Assembly (NCBI GenBank): GCA_030698405.1
Contig: JAUYMU010000061.1
Span: 1 to 64,000, forward strand
DNA length: 64,000 bases
From: Bacteroidota bacterium
GTDB taxonomy: Bacteria > Bacteroidota > Bacteroidia > Bacteroidales > Prolixibacteraceae
Reading direction: 5' to 3'
The position numbers and the translations under genes were made by a program. The notes under the pieces were generated by a model that searched no databases, was not told where the DNA came from, and saw nothing but the letters and a program-made list of their open reading frames with translations. Position 1 is the first letter of the stretch. Each line of letters opens with the position of its first letter. Positions 14,711 to 22,107 of this stretch are shown one piece after another.

Positions 14711-15751
14711 CTATGCTTCTTCCAGCTTCTTTATGGTTTCAACAAATGCCTGCATGTTTTCAGTAGGCACGTTTTGCGGAACTCCGCCGCCACACGACCA
14801 GATGATGCCCTTTTTATCCTGAACTTCGTTCCACATTTGTTCGGTTTGAGCCTTTACTTCTTCAGGAGTAGCGGCTGCCAGCACATCACGCGGAGGAAGG
14901 TTTCCTAAAAGTGCTACTTCCGGTCCGGCCAGTTCGCGAATTTCGTTGATGGAATGTTCGAAGCTAAAATTAAACAAATTAACGCCTATTTCCTTCAGGA
15001 ATGGCGTACTTATTAAACCTTGAGCATCGTTGTGAAAAAAGCGGATTTTGGTTTCGAAGGCTGCAAAAATCGGAGTCAGGTAGGGTACCACAAATTCGCG
15101 ACACTCGTCTTCGCCAACAAAACCAACGATGTCGTCCAAAACCAGAATTCCCTCAATCGATGGGAACTGTTCTTTCTGGTGCCGCAGCCAGTCAACCGTA
15201 AATTCTGAAATGACTTTCAGCAGTTGGTGGGCTTCTTCAGGATTCATCATCAGCGCCATCATAAATTCCGTGGTTCCCATCAGGAAAGTGGCGATATTCA
15301 GCGATCCGCGAGCAATGGCAAATTTTATTTCATGACCCATTTCATTGATGGAAGGTTCAAATTCCTTCAGGCGTTGAATGATAAACGGCAACAAACCATC
15401 CAGTTTCGGGTTGGGTTTTTTAATCGCTGCAATGTCTCCTATCGAATGAATGGTTTTATCGGCGTGTGGCAAATTAATTTCGTACCAAACCTGTTTGGCT
15501 CCAAAGGCGGAGGGTTCGCTGCACATGCCATATTCCGACCAGAAACCGGGAAGAAAAATGGTTTCAGAAAAAGTTTCGATGACTTTTTTGTTGGTTTCGA
15601 ACCACTGCTTGCCGCTGGCGTAATAATCGAGTGTTGAAATGCCCGCCCAGCCAGGCAGCCAGGGGGAGTCGATAATGAAGCCAACAGGCGCAGACCCAAT
15701 GTGTTTTCGGTTGACAACATCAACCAGCAAGTTCCATTGTTCGTTTGTCAT
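14711..15751 (-). CDS. Uroporphyrinogen decarboxylase (URO-D) family protein
   Basis: This 346-residue protein has the URO-D-like TIM barrel layout, with ILVLDDIVGFVGEDECREFV, IRFFHNDAQG (His-Asn-Asp) and the C-terminal LGNLPPRDVLAAATPEEVKA and WSCGGGVPQNVPTENM segments. These Cys- and His-bearing motifs are seen in the URO-D/MtaA-like methyltransferase group rather than in HemE itself, so heme synthesis is unlikely. In Bacteroidota such genes often sit in sugar or secondary catabolic clusters. It is the first gene of the leftward cluster and is divergent from the AraC regulator. Confidence 0.83.
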   Translation of the reverse strand: MTNEQWNLLVDVVNRKHIGSAPVGFIIDSPWLPGWAGISTLDYYASGKQWFETNKKVIETFSETIFLPGFWSEYGMCSEPSAFGAKQVWYEINLPHADKTIHSIGDIAAIKKPNPKLDGLLPFIIQRLKEFEPSINEMGHEIKFAIARGSLNIATFLMGTTEFMMALMMNPEEAHQLLKVISEFTVDWLRHQKEQFPSIEGILVLDDIVGFVGEDECREFVVPYLTPIFAAFETKIRFFHNDAQGLISTPFLKEIGVNLFNFSFEHSINEIRELAGPEVALLGNLPPRDVLAAATPEEVKAQTEQMWNEVQDKKGIIWSCGGGVPQNVPTENMQAFVETIKKLEEA

Positions 15752-15796
15752 GTTGATTTAGTATTGTTAGGATTCTATACATTTAAAGAGTTGCTC

Positions 15797-15838
15797 TTTT
15801 GCCAGTTGCTTGCAGCTGGTTGCTAGCGACTGGCAAAA
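15797..15838. repeat. Imperfect palindrome in divergent intergenic region
   Basis: TTTTGCCAGT at 15797 pairs with ACTGGCAAAA ending at 15838. It is related to the palindrome at 13083-13110 and lies between the URO-D-like and AraC genes. Confidence 0.5.
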
Positions 15839-15869
15839 TCAAAAATAGCTGTTTCACGACACAAATACC

Positions 15870-15906
15870 AGTACTATTTTAATCACAATTAGTACTATTT
15901 TAGCAC
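15870..15906 (+). promoter_or_regulatory. Two direct repeats 21 bases apart, candidate AraC operator
   Basis: AGTACTATTTTA followed by two bases and CAC occurs at 15870-15886 and again at 15891-15906. The start-to-start distance is 21 bases, two helical turns, as expected for tandem half-sites bound by an AraC-family dimer. The repeats end 18 bases before the AraC start codon and also face the divergent URO-D-like gene. Confidence 0.65.
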
Positions 15907-15924
15907 GACTTAAAAAGTACCCCA

Positions 15925-16797
15925 ATGAAGATAATGCACGAGCAAGTCAGCTTTCCGCCGCGTACGATGCTGAAAGTTAAATGGGACGACTTTCCTCATT
16001 TTACCTATCCGTGGCATTTTCACAGCGAATTCGAGATTGTGTATATCCTAAAAAGTTCAGGAAAACGCTTTGTTGCCGACAGTGTTGAACCTTTTGGTGA
16101 GGGCGACCTGACATTGATGGGCAGCAATCTTCCGCACTTCTGGAAAAGTGAAGACAATCCTTCAGGAACAGAAAATATGCATGTGAATGCCATTGTGGTT
16201 CAGTTTCACAAGGATTTTTTCAGGGACGAAATAAATACATATCCCGAATTTCACAAGATCAACGAACTGTTAAAAATGGCGGCGAGAGGAATTCATTTTC
16301 CGCAGCAAGGCAATGAGAAGATCGGGAAAATGCTTAAACGGATGTTAAAAATGAAAGGACTTGAACGGATGTTGTATTTTATCCAACTGATGGACACCAT
16401 GGCCCGAACCGCGAATTACAGAATACTTGCCAGCAGTGCCTATCAGCTTGAAGATCATACTGAACTGAACAGCCGCCTCGACAAAATCATGCATTTTATA
16501 AACACCAACTATCAGAGAAAAATTACACAGGATGAAATTGCAGCTAGGATTGGCATGTCAACCGTGGCTTTTTGTCGCTATTTCAAGGAAAAAACAGGGA
16601 AAGGATTTATCTTTTTTGTGAATGAAATGCGCATTGGTTATGCCTGTAAACTACTGATTGAACATCATTTGTCTATTTCGCAGATATGCTTCGAGTGCGG
16701 GTTCAACAACCTATCGAATTTCAACCGGATGTTTAAGCGGCAAACCGGACACACGCCGGGCGAATACCAGCAACAATTTGTGAGAGCGACTGTTTAA
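15925..16797 (+). CDS. AraC-family transcriptional regulator with cupin sensor
   Basis: The 290-residue protein has an N-terminal cupin-like ligand domain (HFHSEFEIVYIL and GEGDLTLMGSNLPHFW, about 32-70) and a C-terminal pair of helix-turn-helix motifs (TQDEIAARIGMSTVAFCRYF and ISQICFECGFNNLSNFNRMF) with the classic ending KRQTGHTPGEYQ. The family senses small molecules, often sugars. It is divergent from the URO-D/DUF6807/Gfo/SDR cluster and is the natural candidate for its regulator, and it likely controls itself through the repeats at 15870-15906. Confidence 0.92.
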   Translation: MKIMHEQVSFPPRTMLKVKWDDFPHFTYPWHFHSEFEIVYILKSSGKRFVADSVEPFGEGDLTLMGSNLPHFWKSEDNPSGTENMHVNAIVVQFHKDFFRDEINTYPEFHKINELLKMAARGIHFPQQGNEKIGKMLKRMLKMKGLERMLYFIQLMDTMARTANYRILASSAYQLEDHTELNSRLDKIMHFINTNYQRKITQDEIAARIGMSTVAFCRYFKEKTGKGFIFFVNEMRIGYACKLLIEHHLSISQICFECGFNNLSNFNRMFKRQTGHTPGEYQQQFVRATV

Positions 16798-16952
16798 TTC
16801 ATTTACGATTGGACGATTTACTATTTACAATCTCCGTAATTCAGTGCAGAAATCCGTAAGTCTGAAAAAATTCATGTATCAGGCAAATCTGAATAACTAT
16901 TTTTACCAACATTGACAACAAATACAACAACGATAACTAATTTTTTATTCCC

Positions 16953-18320
16953 ATGGAACACATCGAAAAATACATTGAAGAAAACAAAGACCGATTTCTG
17001 GACGAATTGTTTGGTCTTATCCGGATCCCGTCAATCAGTTCGATTGCAGCCAACAAGCCTGAAATGTACCAGGCGGCTGTTTACTGGAAACAACTACTGA
17101 TGGATGCCGGTGCCGACCGCGCCGAAGTATTTGAGTCAGACGGAAATCCGGTAACTTACGGCGAGAAGATCATTGATCCGGCCAAACCAACCGTGCTAAT
17201 TTATGCCCACATGGACGTGATGCCAGTTGATCCGCTCAACTTGTGGACTACCCCTCCATTTGAGCCTGAAATCCGCGATGGAAAAATATGGGCCCGTGGC
17301 GCCAACGACGACAAAGGCCAGAGTTTTATGCACGCCAAAGCTTTTGAGCTGATGGTAAAAACGAATACACTTCCCTGCAACGTGAAGTTCATGATTGAAG
17401 GTGAAGAGGAAATCGGATCGCCCAACCTTGGCAAATGGTGCGAAGAAAATAAAGAAATGCTGAAAGCCGATATCATTTTGGTTTCGGATACCTCAATGAT
17501 TGCTCCTGATATGCCGTCGATCACCACCGGATTGCGCGGACTTTCTTACTGGCAGGTGGAAGTTACCGGTCCCGATAAAGATTTGCATTCCGGATTATTT
17601 GGCGGCGCAGTGGCCAACCCGATCAACGTTTTGGCGAAAATGATTGCCCAAATGACCGACCAATATGGACGCATCACCATTCCCGGATTTTACGATGATG
17701 TGGTAGAGGTTTCTGATGAAGAACGGGCGATGCTGGCCAAAGCTCCGTTCGATCTTGGAAAATACAAGGAATCAATTGGAGTCGAAGCAGTTTCAGGAGA
17801 AGTTGGTTATTCCACCAACGAACGTACCGGCATTCGTCCAACTTTTGATGTTTGCGGAATTTGGGGCGGATACATGGGCGAAGGGGCAAAAACAGTTTTG
17901 CCATCAAAAGCTTTCGCGAAAATTTCGTGTCGTTTGGTTCCCAATCAAGATCACAAAAAGATTGAAGTTCTGTTTAAAGAGCATTTCGAAAGCATTGCTC
18001 CGAAATCGGTTAAAGTTGAAGTCACTTATTTGCATGGCGGATACGGTTATGGTTGCTCCATCGACGTTCCTGCCTATAAGGCTGCCGAAAAAGCCTACAT
18101 GGATGTGTATGGCAAACGGCCTGTTCCGGTTCGCAGCGGTGGAAGTATCCCAATTATTTCCACCTTCGAGCAGATACTGGGAATCAAAACCATTTTGATG
18201 GGATTTGGCTTGGAATCTGATGCCATCCATTCACCCAATGAAAACTTCCCGCTGGAACAGTTCTTTAATGGGATTCGAACGATACCGTTGTTTTACAAGT
18301 ATTTTGCAGAGATCGAATAA
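16953..18320 (+). CDS. M20 family dipeptidase
   Basis: This 455-residue metallopeptidase has the M20 signatures: YAHMDVMPVDPLNLW (first zinc His and Asp), the GRGANDDKGQ-type segment here ARGANDDKGQ (bridging Asp), IEGEEEIGSPN (catalytic Glu) and the C-terminal SDAIHSPNE zinc ligand. The PeptM20-dimerisation insert lies between about 200 and 310. Members are CNDP/PepV-like dipeptidases of the cytoplasm. It stands alone and ends at a terminator-like hairpin at 18365. Confidence 0.92.
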   Translation: MEHIEKYIEENKDRFLDELFGLIRIPSISSIAANKPEMYQAAVYWKQLLMDAGADRAEVFESDGNPVTYGEKIIDPAKPTVLIYAHMDVMPVDPLNLWTTPPFEPEIRDGKIWARGANDDKGQSFMHAKAFELMVKTNTLPCNVKFMIEGEEEIGSPNLGKWCEENKEMLKADIILVSDTSMIAPDMPSITTGLRGLSYWQVEVTGPDKDLHSGLFGGAVANPINVLAKMIAQMTDQYGRITIPGFYDDVVEVSDEERAMLAKAPFDLGKYKESIGVEAVSGEVGYSTNERTGIRPTFDVCGIWGGYMGEGAKTVLPSKAFAKISCRLVPNQDHKKIEVLFKEHFESIAPKSVKVEVTYLHGGYGYGCSIDVPAYKAAEKAYMDVYGKRPVPVRSGGSIPIISTFEQILGIKTILMGFGLESDAIHSPNENFPLEQFFNGIRTIPLFYKYFAEIE

Positions 18321-18364
18321 GATTTTACCACTAAGAACACCAGGATAAACACAGATTAAATAGG

Positions 18365-18398
18365 ATTCCATTCTTCGAGTGAAGGGTGGAATTTTTTG
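18365..18398 (+). terminator. Intrinsic terminator after dipeptidase gene
   Basis: ATTCCA and CTTC on the left pair with GAAG and TGGAAT on the right, followed directly by TTTTTTG. Confidence 0.65.
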
Positions 18399-18408
18399 TT
18401 TGGGAAGG

Positions 18409-18830
18409 TCAATATAAAATATCCAATTCCTGAATAAATACCTGTGGGGTCATTACTTTAAGACCACTTAATTCGAAATCCGGGACATTTCTGGTAATGA
18501 CTAAATCAATTGAATTCATCTTTGAAGCAAACACCTGAATTGCATCTTCAAAATCAGGCATGTCGCTTTCCAATGCTTGAATAACAATATCTTTATCAAT
18601 CCCAATTACCTCAAGAATTTGAATCAGGCTAATAAGAAATTTACGCGCCTGCAATTTGTCTTTTTGTTTGCTGGCAATGTAATAAATATCAGTGACTGAG
18701 GAAGCAGTAATGTATCCTTCCAAAATTTGATCATCAATCTTATCAAAATCATGGAAGAATATTCAAAAAACGGTTCTCGTTTAAGAGCTATATCCAGAAT
18801 GACATTGGTATCGATAAGAGCTTTTATCAT
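18409..18830 (-). pseudogene. PIN-domain toxin with single-base frameshift
   Basis: The N-terminus (MIKALIDTNVILDIALKREP, with the catalytic Asp of the LIDTN motif) and the C-terminus (EGYITASSVTDIYYIASK ... DFEDAIQ ... LVITRNVPDF) of a VapC-like PIN endoribonuclease lie in two frames. Adding one A/T to the A4 run at 18745-18748 restores a continuous 140-residue frame (YSSMIFDKIDDQILEGYI at the join) of exactly 141 codons. The start overlaps the antitoxin stop by 4 bases. Either the toxin is inactivated or the sequence has a homopolymer error. Confidence 0.82.
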
Positions 18831-19054
18831 TTATATTTCTCTGATAGGTAATCAAATTTGGAAGAGTCGGTATCATTTGATTTTAAAAATCCTGCCCATT
18901 TCTCAACAAACGCCCTTCCTGCCTTTTTAATGCTCTTTTTCTCAAATTTTGGGACAACAATTAGTTCTACCTCCCTATTAAAAAGAGAAGGAGTAAAAGG
19001 CAGATGAATTGTTCCATCTTCGGAAATCCTCGTATTAAATTTAAATGCTCTCAT
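18827..19054 (-). CDS. Antitoxin partner of PIN toxin
   Basis: From the ATG at 19054 the product is 75 residues (MRAFKFNTRISEDGTIHLPF...); upstream codons in the same frame look non-coding. An N-terminal AbrB-like beta segment (ISEDGTIHLPFTPSLFNREV) and a basic, aromatic C-terminal helix suit a small antitoxin. The stop overlaps the PIN start as ATGA. If the toxin is truly broken, this gene could survive as a decoy or residual regulator. Confidence 0.75.
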   Translation of the reverse strand: MRAFKFNTRISEDGTIHLPFTPSLFNREVELIVVPKFEKKSIKKAGRAFVEKWAGFLKSNDTDSSKFDYLSEKYK

Positions 19055-19088
19055 AGCTAATCTTTTTCCAAAGATACAGATTTTCACT

Positions 19089-19838
19089 TTACTTATCCAG
19101 CCAGTTCTTAAACTCCACCACCCTTTCCCTGGCGACAATGATATCGGAATCATCGATTCCCTCAATTTTCAGGCGGAGGCGGGAGTTGGTCCATGCCAGA
19201 ATGTTGGTGCAGGCGTCGATGGAAACGATGTATTTGCGGTTAATGCGGAAGAATTTTTCAGGGTCGAGCATTGGCTCCAACTGGTCGAGCGCATAGTCGA
19301 TGCAATAGGTACGGGCATCGGTAGTGCGAATAAAAGTGGCTTTCTCCTGACTGTAAAATACCAGAATATCATCGGCCGGAACGCTTTTTATTTTGTCGCC
19401 CACTTTCACCATAAACCGCGATTTGTAAGCTTTTTCTGAAGTGGGATTGTTCAGTGCCAGAAGTTTTTCCAGTACCAGTCCGGGCGAAAAATGGCGTGCC
19501 TTTTCGATGGATTGTCGCAGTCGTTCTTCTTCAATCGGTTTCAATAAATAGTCAATGCCATTGGTCTGGAAAGCTTCGATGGCATAATGGTCGTAAGCCG
19601 TGGTAAAAATAATCGGGCATCGAACGGAAACCTTTTTGTAAATCTCGAAACTCAGTCCGTCGGCCAGTTGGATATCGGAGAAAATCAGGTCAGGCTCCGG
19701 ATTATTCTGCAAATACTTCAAGCCATCGCGTACCGATTCGAGGCGGGCAGCCACCGTCATGTTGGGAGCAACTTTGGCGAGCAACCGCTCAAGGTGATTG
19801 GCGGCACGGGTTTCGTCTTCTAAAATGATGATCTTCAT
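19089..19838 (-). CDS. LytTR-family response regulator
   Basis: The 249-residue protein has a receiver domain (MKIIILEDETRAANHLERLL with acidic pocket; phospho-acceptor in IFSDIQLADG, about residue 57; conserved Thr in FTTAYDHYAIEAF) and a C-terminal LytTR DNA-binding domain (about 145-249). It is the output of the histidine kinase encoded just upstream; the two genes overlap by 4 bases (ATGA). LytS/LytR-type pairs often control envelope or transport genes, and a TonB-dependent receptor lies upstream of this pair. Confidence 0.92.
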   Translation of the reverse strand: MKIIILEDETRAANHLERLLAKVAPNMTVAARLESVRDGLKYLQNNPEPDLIFSDIQLADGLSFEIYKKVSVRCPIIFTTAYDHYAIEAFQTNGIDYLLKPIEEERLRQSIEKARHFSPGLVLEKLLALNNPTSEKAYKSRFMVKVGDKIKSVPADDILVFYSQEKATFIRTTDARTYCIDYALDQLEPMLDPEKFFRINRKYIVSIDACTNILAWTNSRLRLKIEGIDDSDIIVARERVVEFKNWLDK

Positions 19839-20878
19839 TTTTCCATTCTCTTTAAAATGGGCAATCTCACCAAAAACCGTTCATCCGAAGTAATAATTTT
19901 GATGGGTCTTTCGGAGAAAAAAGCATATTGTTGGGTGATGTTTTTCAGACCGGTTTTTATCGAATCGTCGCCCGCGTTTTTTGGTTGCACATTGTTTTCC
20001 ACTTCCAGCGAATCAGCGTTTTTCCGGATTGAAATCCGCAGTGGAAATGCCTCGGAAACCTCATTGTGCTTCACCGCGTTTTCAATCAGCAACTGGAGAC
20101 TCATGGGCACGATGTAATCTTCTGCGTTGGGATCAACATCAATTTCAATCTTCAGTTTTTCTTCGAAACGGGTTTTCAGCATAAAAGTGTACGAACGGAT
20201 AAATTCTAGTTCATCTTTCAGCGGAACCAGCTCTTTATCGCGGCTATCGAGCACATAACGGAACAAATCGCTCATTTGCTGAATAAACTTTATGGCCATC
20301 GCCTGATCGTCGTACACCAGATCGCTCAGCACATTCAGGCTGTTAAAAAGAAAATGCGGGTTAATCTGGTTCCGGAGCGATTCGTATTTGTAAGCCAGCA
20401 TTTCTACTTTTAAGTTTTCGGCCTGAACAAAGGATCGTTTCCATGCCTGAAAGAAACCAATTGCAGTAAATATCAGCGAAATAATAAATGAAATCAGCAA
20501 GGTATATGGAACCGACTTGATGATCCAGCCCCACGATTCAGAAGGTAAAATGCTCCGCCATACGTAAAAATTGAAGAACTGAACCAGAATAAATGCACTA
20601 GTGGAATAAACAAGAAATGTAATTATCTGGACAAATGTTTTTTTTACCGGAGTATCAATCCATGAAATTTTTCGGTCGATGTAACCATGAATCCATTGAA
20701 TTCCTGTCCATTGCGTAATGCAGATACTGAATGTCCAGAGGAAACCGATCAGGAAAGTCTGCCAATCTTTCAGCGCACCTGTCATAAAAAGAAAAAGTAT
20801 GAAGAAACTCAAACCGACATTTGCCAGAATAAAGATCAGTAAACTAACGGGCTTATTTCCAAACCTGAACGGAGTCAT
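19835..20878 (-). CDS. LytS-type sensor histidine kinase
   Basis: This 347-residue membrane kinase has four predicted transmembrane segments in its first 150 residues and no large extracytoplasmic domain, then a coiled segment and the His_kinase (PF06580) motif LRNQINPHFLFNSLNVLSDL with phospho-acceptor His about residue 176, and a HATPase region with the N-box-like LLIENAVKHN. This class has few or no large external loops and senses in or at the membrane. It is co-transcribed with the LytTR regulator gene. Confidence 0.9.
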   Translation of the reverse strand: MTPFRFGNKPVSLLIFILANVGLSFFILFLFMTGALKDWQTFLIGFLWTFSICITQWTGIQWIHGYIDRKISWIDTPVKKTFVQIITFLVYSTSAFILVQFFNFYVWRSILPSESWGWIIKSVPYTLLISFIISLIFTAIGFFQAWKRSFVQAENLKVEMLAYKYESLRNQINPHFLFNSLNVLSDLVYDDQAMAIKFIQQMSDLFRYVLDSRDKELVPLKDELEFIRSYTFMLKTRFEEKLKIEIDVDPNAEDYIVPMSLQLLIENAVKHNEVSEAFPLRISIRKNADSLEVENNVQPKNAGDDSIKTGLKNITQQYAFFSERPIKIITSDERFLVRLPILKRMEK

Positions 20879-20923
20879 CTGGGAATTGATTTATATTTTC
20901 GATCGTTTTGTAAAAGTAAAGAT

Positions 20924-20963
20924 TAATCCGGATCAGAAGCTCGTCAGCTTCTGATCCGGATTA
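20924..20963. promoter_or_regulatory. Perfect 17-bp dyad upstream of histidine kinase
   Basis: TAATCCGGATCAGAAGC (20924-20940) is the exact reverse complement of 20947-20963, around a 6-base loop. It begins 46 bases upstream of the kinase ATG. It may be a regulator site or a terminator for transcripts from the right; no T run follows it in the minus direction. Confidence 0.6.
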
Positions 20964-21012
20964 TTAAATAGAATGAGTATCCGGCTATGTAACTATACAG
21001 TTGAATAGCGTG

Positions 21013-21150
21013 AAGATATCCTTTGCCGTTCGCCTTTAGGCAACGGGTTGAATGAGCAGTGATTATGGGCTTTAGCCCAAAATATTGTGGCTAAAGCCAT
21101 TGGCCGCGATCATCAATTTATCCGTCAGCTGAAGCAGACGGCAAATGATA
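21013..21150. repeat. REP-like palindromic element, copy B
   Basis: ATATCCTTTGCCGTTCGCC (21016 on) with TTTAGGCAACGG repeats the right arm of copy C (57343-57372). It is followed by GGGCTTTAGCCC (21067-21078) and a decayed left arm with CCGTCAGCTGAAGC. The stretch 20964-21297 contains no other feature that I can see. Confidence 0.7.
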
Positions 21151-21297
21151 ACTTGGGTACACTCCAGATACTCATTAAAATAGTAATCTTCGTTTTCATA
21201 GGTTTGAAAATTCCTATTACTCCGTGCCACTCCGGCGCTTCATCTTTAAGTGGCCAGATCTGAACACTGAGACTGAATACTGCGACTGAACACTTTC

Positions 21298-21936
21298 CTA
21301 TTCGCAGCCTTTCACAACTCCTTCTGCCTGATCTTTTCCCCAGTTGGGATGAATGGGCGATTTGGGTTTAAAATTATCCCAGTTGGCCAGCAATTCTTTC
21401 GCTTTTGGGCAGAATGATTTTGGATCCTGGCCGGTATATTGAGCAGAACCCATGTCCATTTGAAGCTGCAACAACTGAGCCCGTGGGTTGGTGGCATCCA
21501 AAGCCAGGGCTTTGCCAAGAGCCTGACCTGAAAGTCCGGAGTACTCCTGCCCTCTTTCCATTGGGTTTACCACCAAACGCCCCACCAGATAAAATGCCTT
21601 CAATGTAAAGGCTTCCGATTCGGCAGGAACCATTTCAAGCATTGAAGTGACCGATTTTTCGGCAACATCCAGGTAACCATCTTTTTTAGTCGCATCCTGT
21701 TCCATAAAACTCATGATGATGTAACAATTGGCATGGTAATACAAAGGCAGCCATTCGCTTTTTTCGGCAGCGGCAATCATCTGAAACTTATTGCCCAACT
21801 CCTGAAAGTCGGCAACACTTTGACAGTTTGCATACTGCCCGAGCGATTCGCCCATGGCCTGATAATACTCCGGCTTTTGAGCCATAGAAACCAAACTAAT
21901 CAACACTACTGCAAGTGATAAAATGATCTTTTTCAT
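21298..21936 (-). CDS. Secreted helical (TPR-like) protein
   Basis: The 212-residue product has a Sec signal peptide (MKKIILSLAVVLISLVSMAQ) and then an all-helical body with TPR-like pairings (YLDVAEKSVTSMLEMVPAES; GKALALDATNPRAQLLQLQM), ending in two cysteines. Proteins of this kind are often encoded next to TonB-dependent receptors in Bacteroidota. Here it lies downstream of the receptor gene with an inverted pair of C-rich hairpin repeats in the 171-base gap. Precise function unknown. Confidence 0.7.
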   Translation of the reverse strand: MKKIILSLAVVLISLVSMAQKPEYYQAMGESLGQYANCQSVADFQELGNKFQMIAAAEKSEWLPLYYHANCYIIMSFMEQDATKKDGYLDVAEKSVTSMLEMVPAESEAFTLKAFYLVGRLVVNPMERGQEYSGLSGQALGKALALDATNPRAQLLQLQMDMGSAQYTGQDPKSFCPKAKELLANWDNFKPKSPIHPNWGKDQAEGVVKGCE

Positions 21937-21950
21937 GATTGTTTTAATTT

Positions 21951-21990
21951 AAAAGCCCCTCCCAAACCCTCCCCGAAGGGGAGGGCTAAA
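21951..21990. repeat. C-rich hairpin repeat, left copy of inverted pair
   Basis: AAAAGCCCCTCCCAAACC followed by CCTCCCCGAAGGGGAGGGC. The same sequence, inverted, stands at 22066-22103. Confidence 0.65.
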
Positions 21991-22065
21991 AAAAGAAGCC
22001 AGTTGTAAATTTACACTATATAACTAATTCGATATCAAAGCAAAATATTCCACAATCATAGTGCC

Positions 22066-22103
22066 TTAAGCCCCCTCTTTTGGAGGGGGTTGGGGGAGGC
22101 TTT
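22066..22103. repeat. C-rich hairpin repeat, right copy of inverted pair
   Basis: The reverse complement reads AAAGCCTCCCCCAACCCCC, then TCCAAAAGAGGGGGC, matching the element at 21951-21990. The pair brackets 75 bases in the gap after the TonB receptor gene and could be the ends of a tiny mobile unit. Confidence 0.6.
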
Positions 22104-22107
22104 CTTC

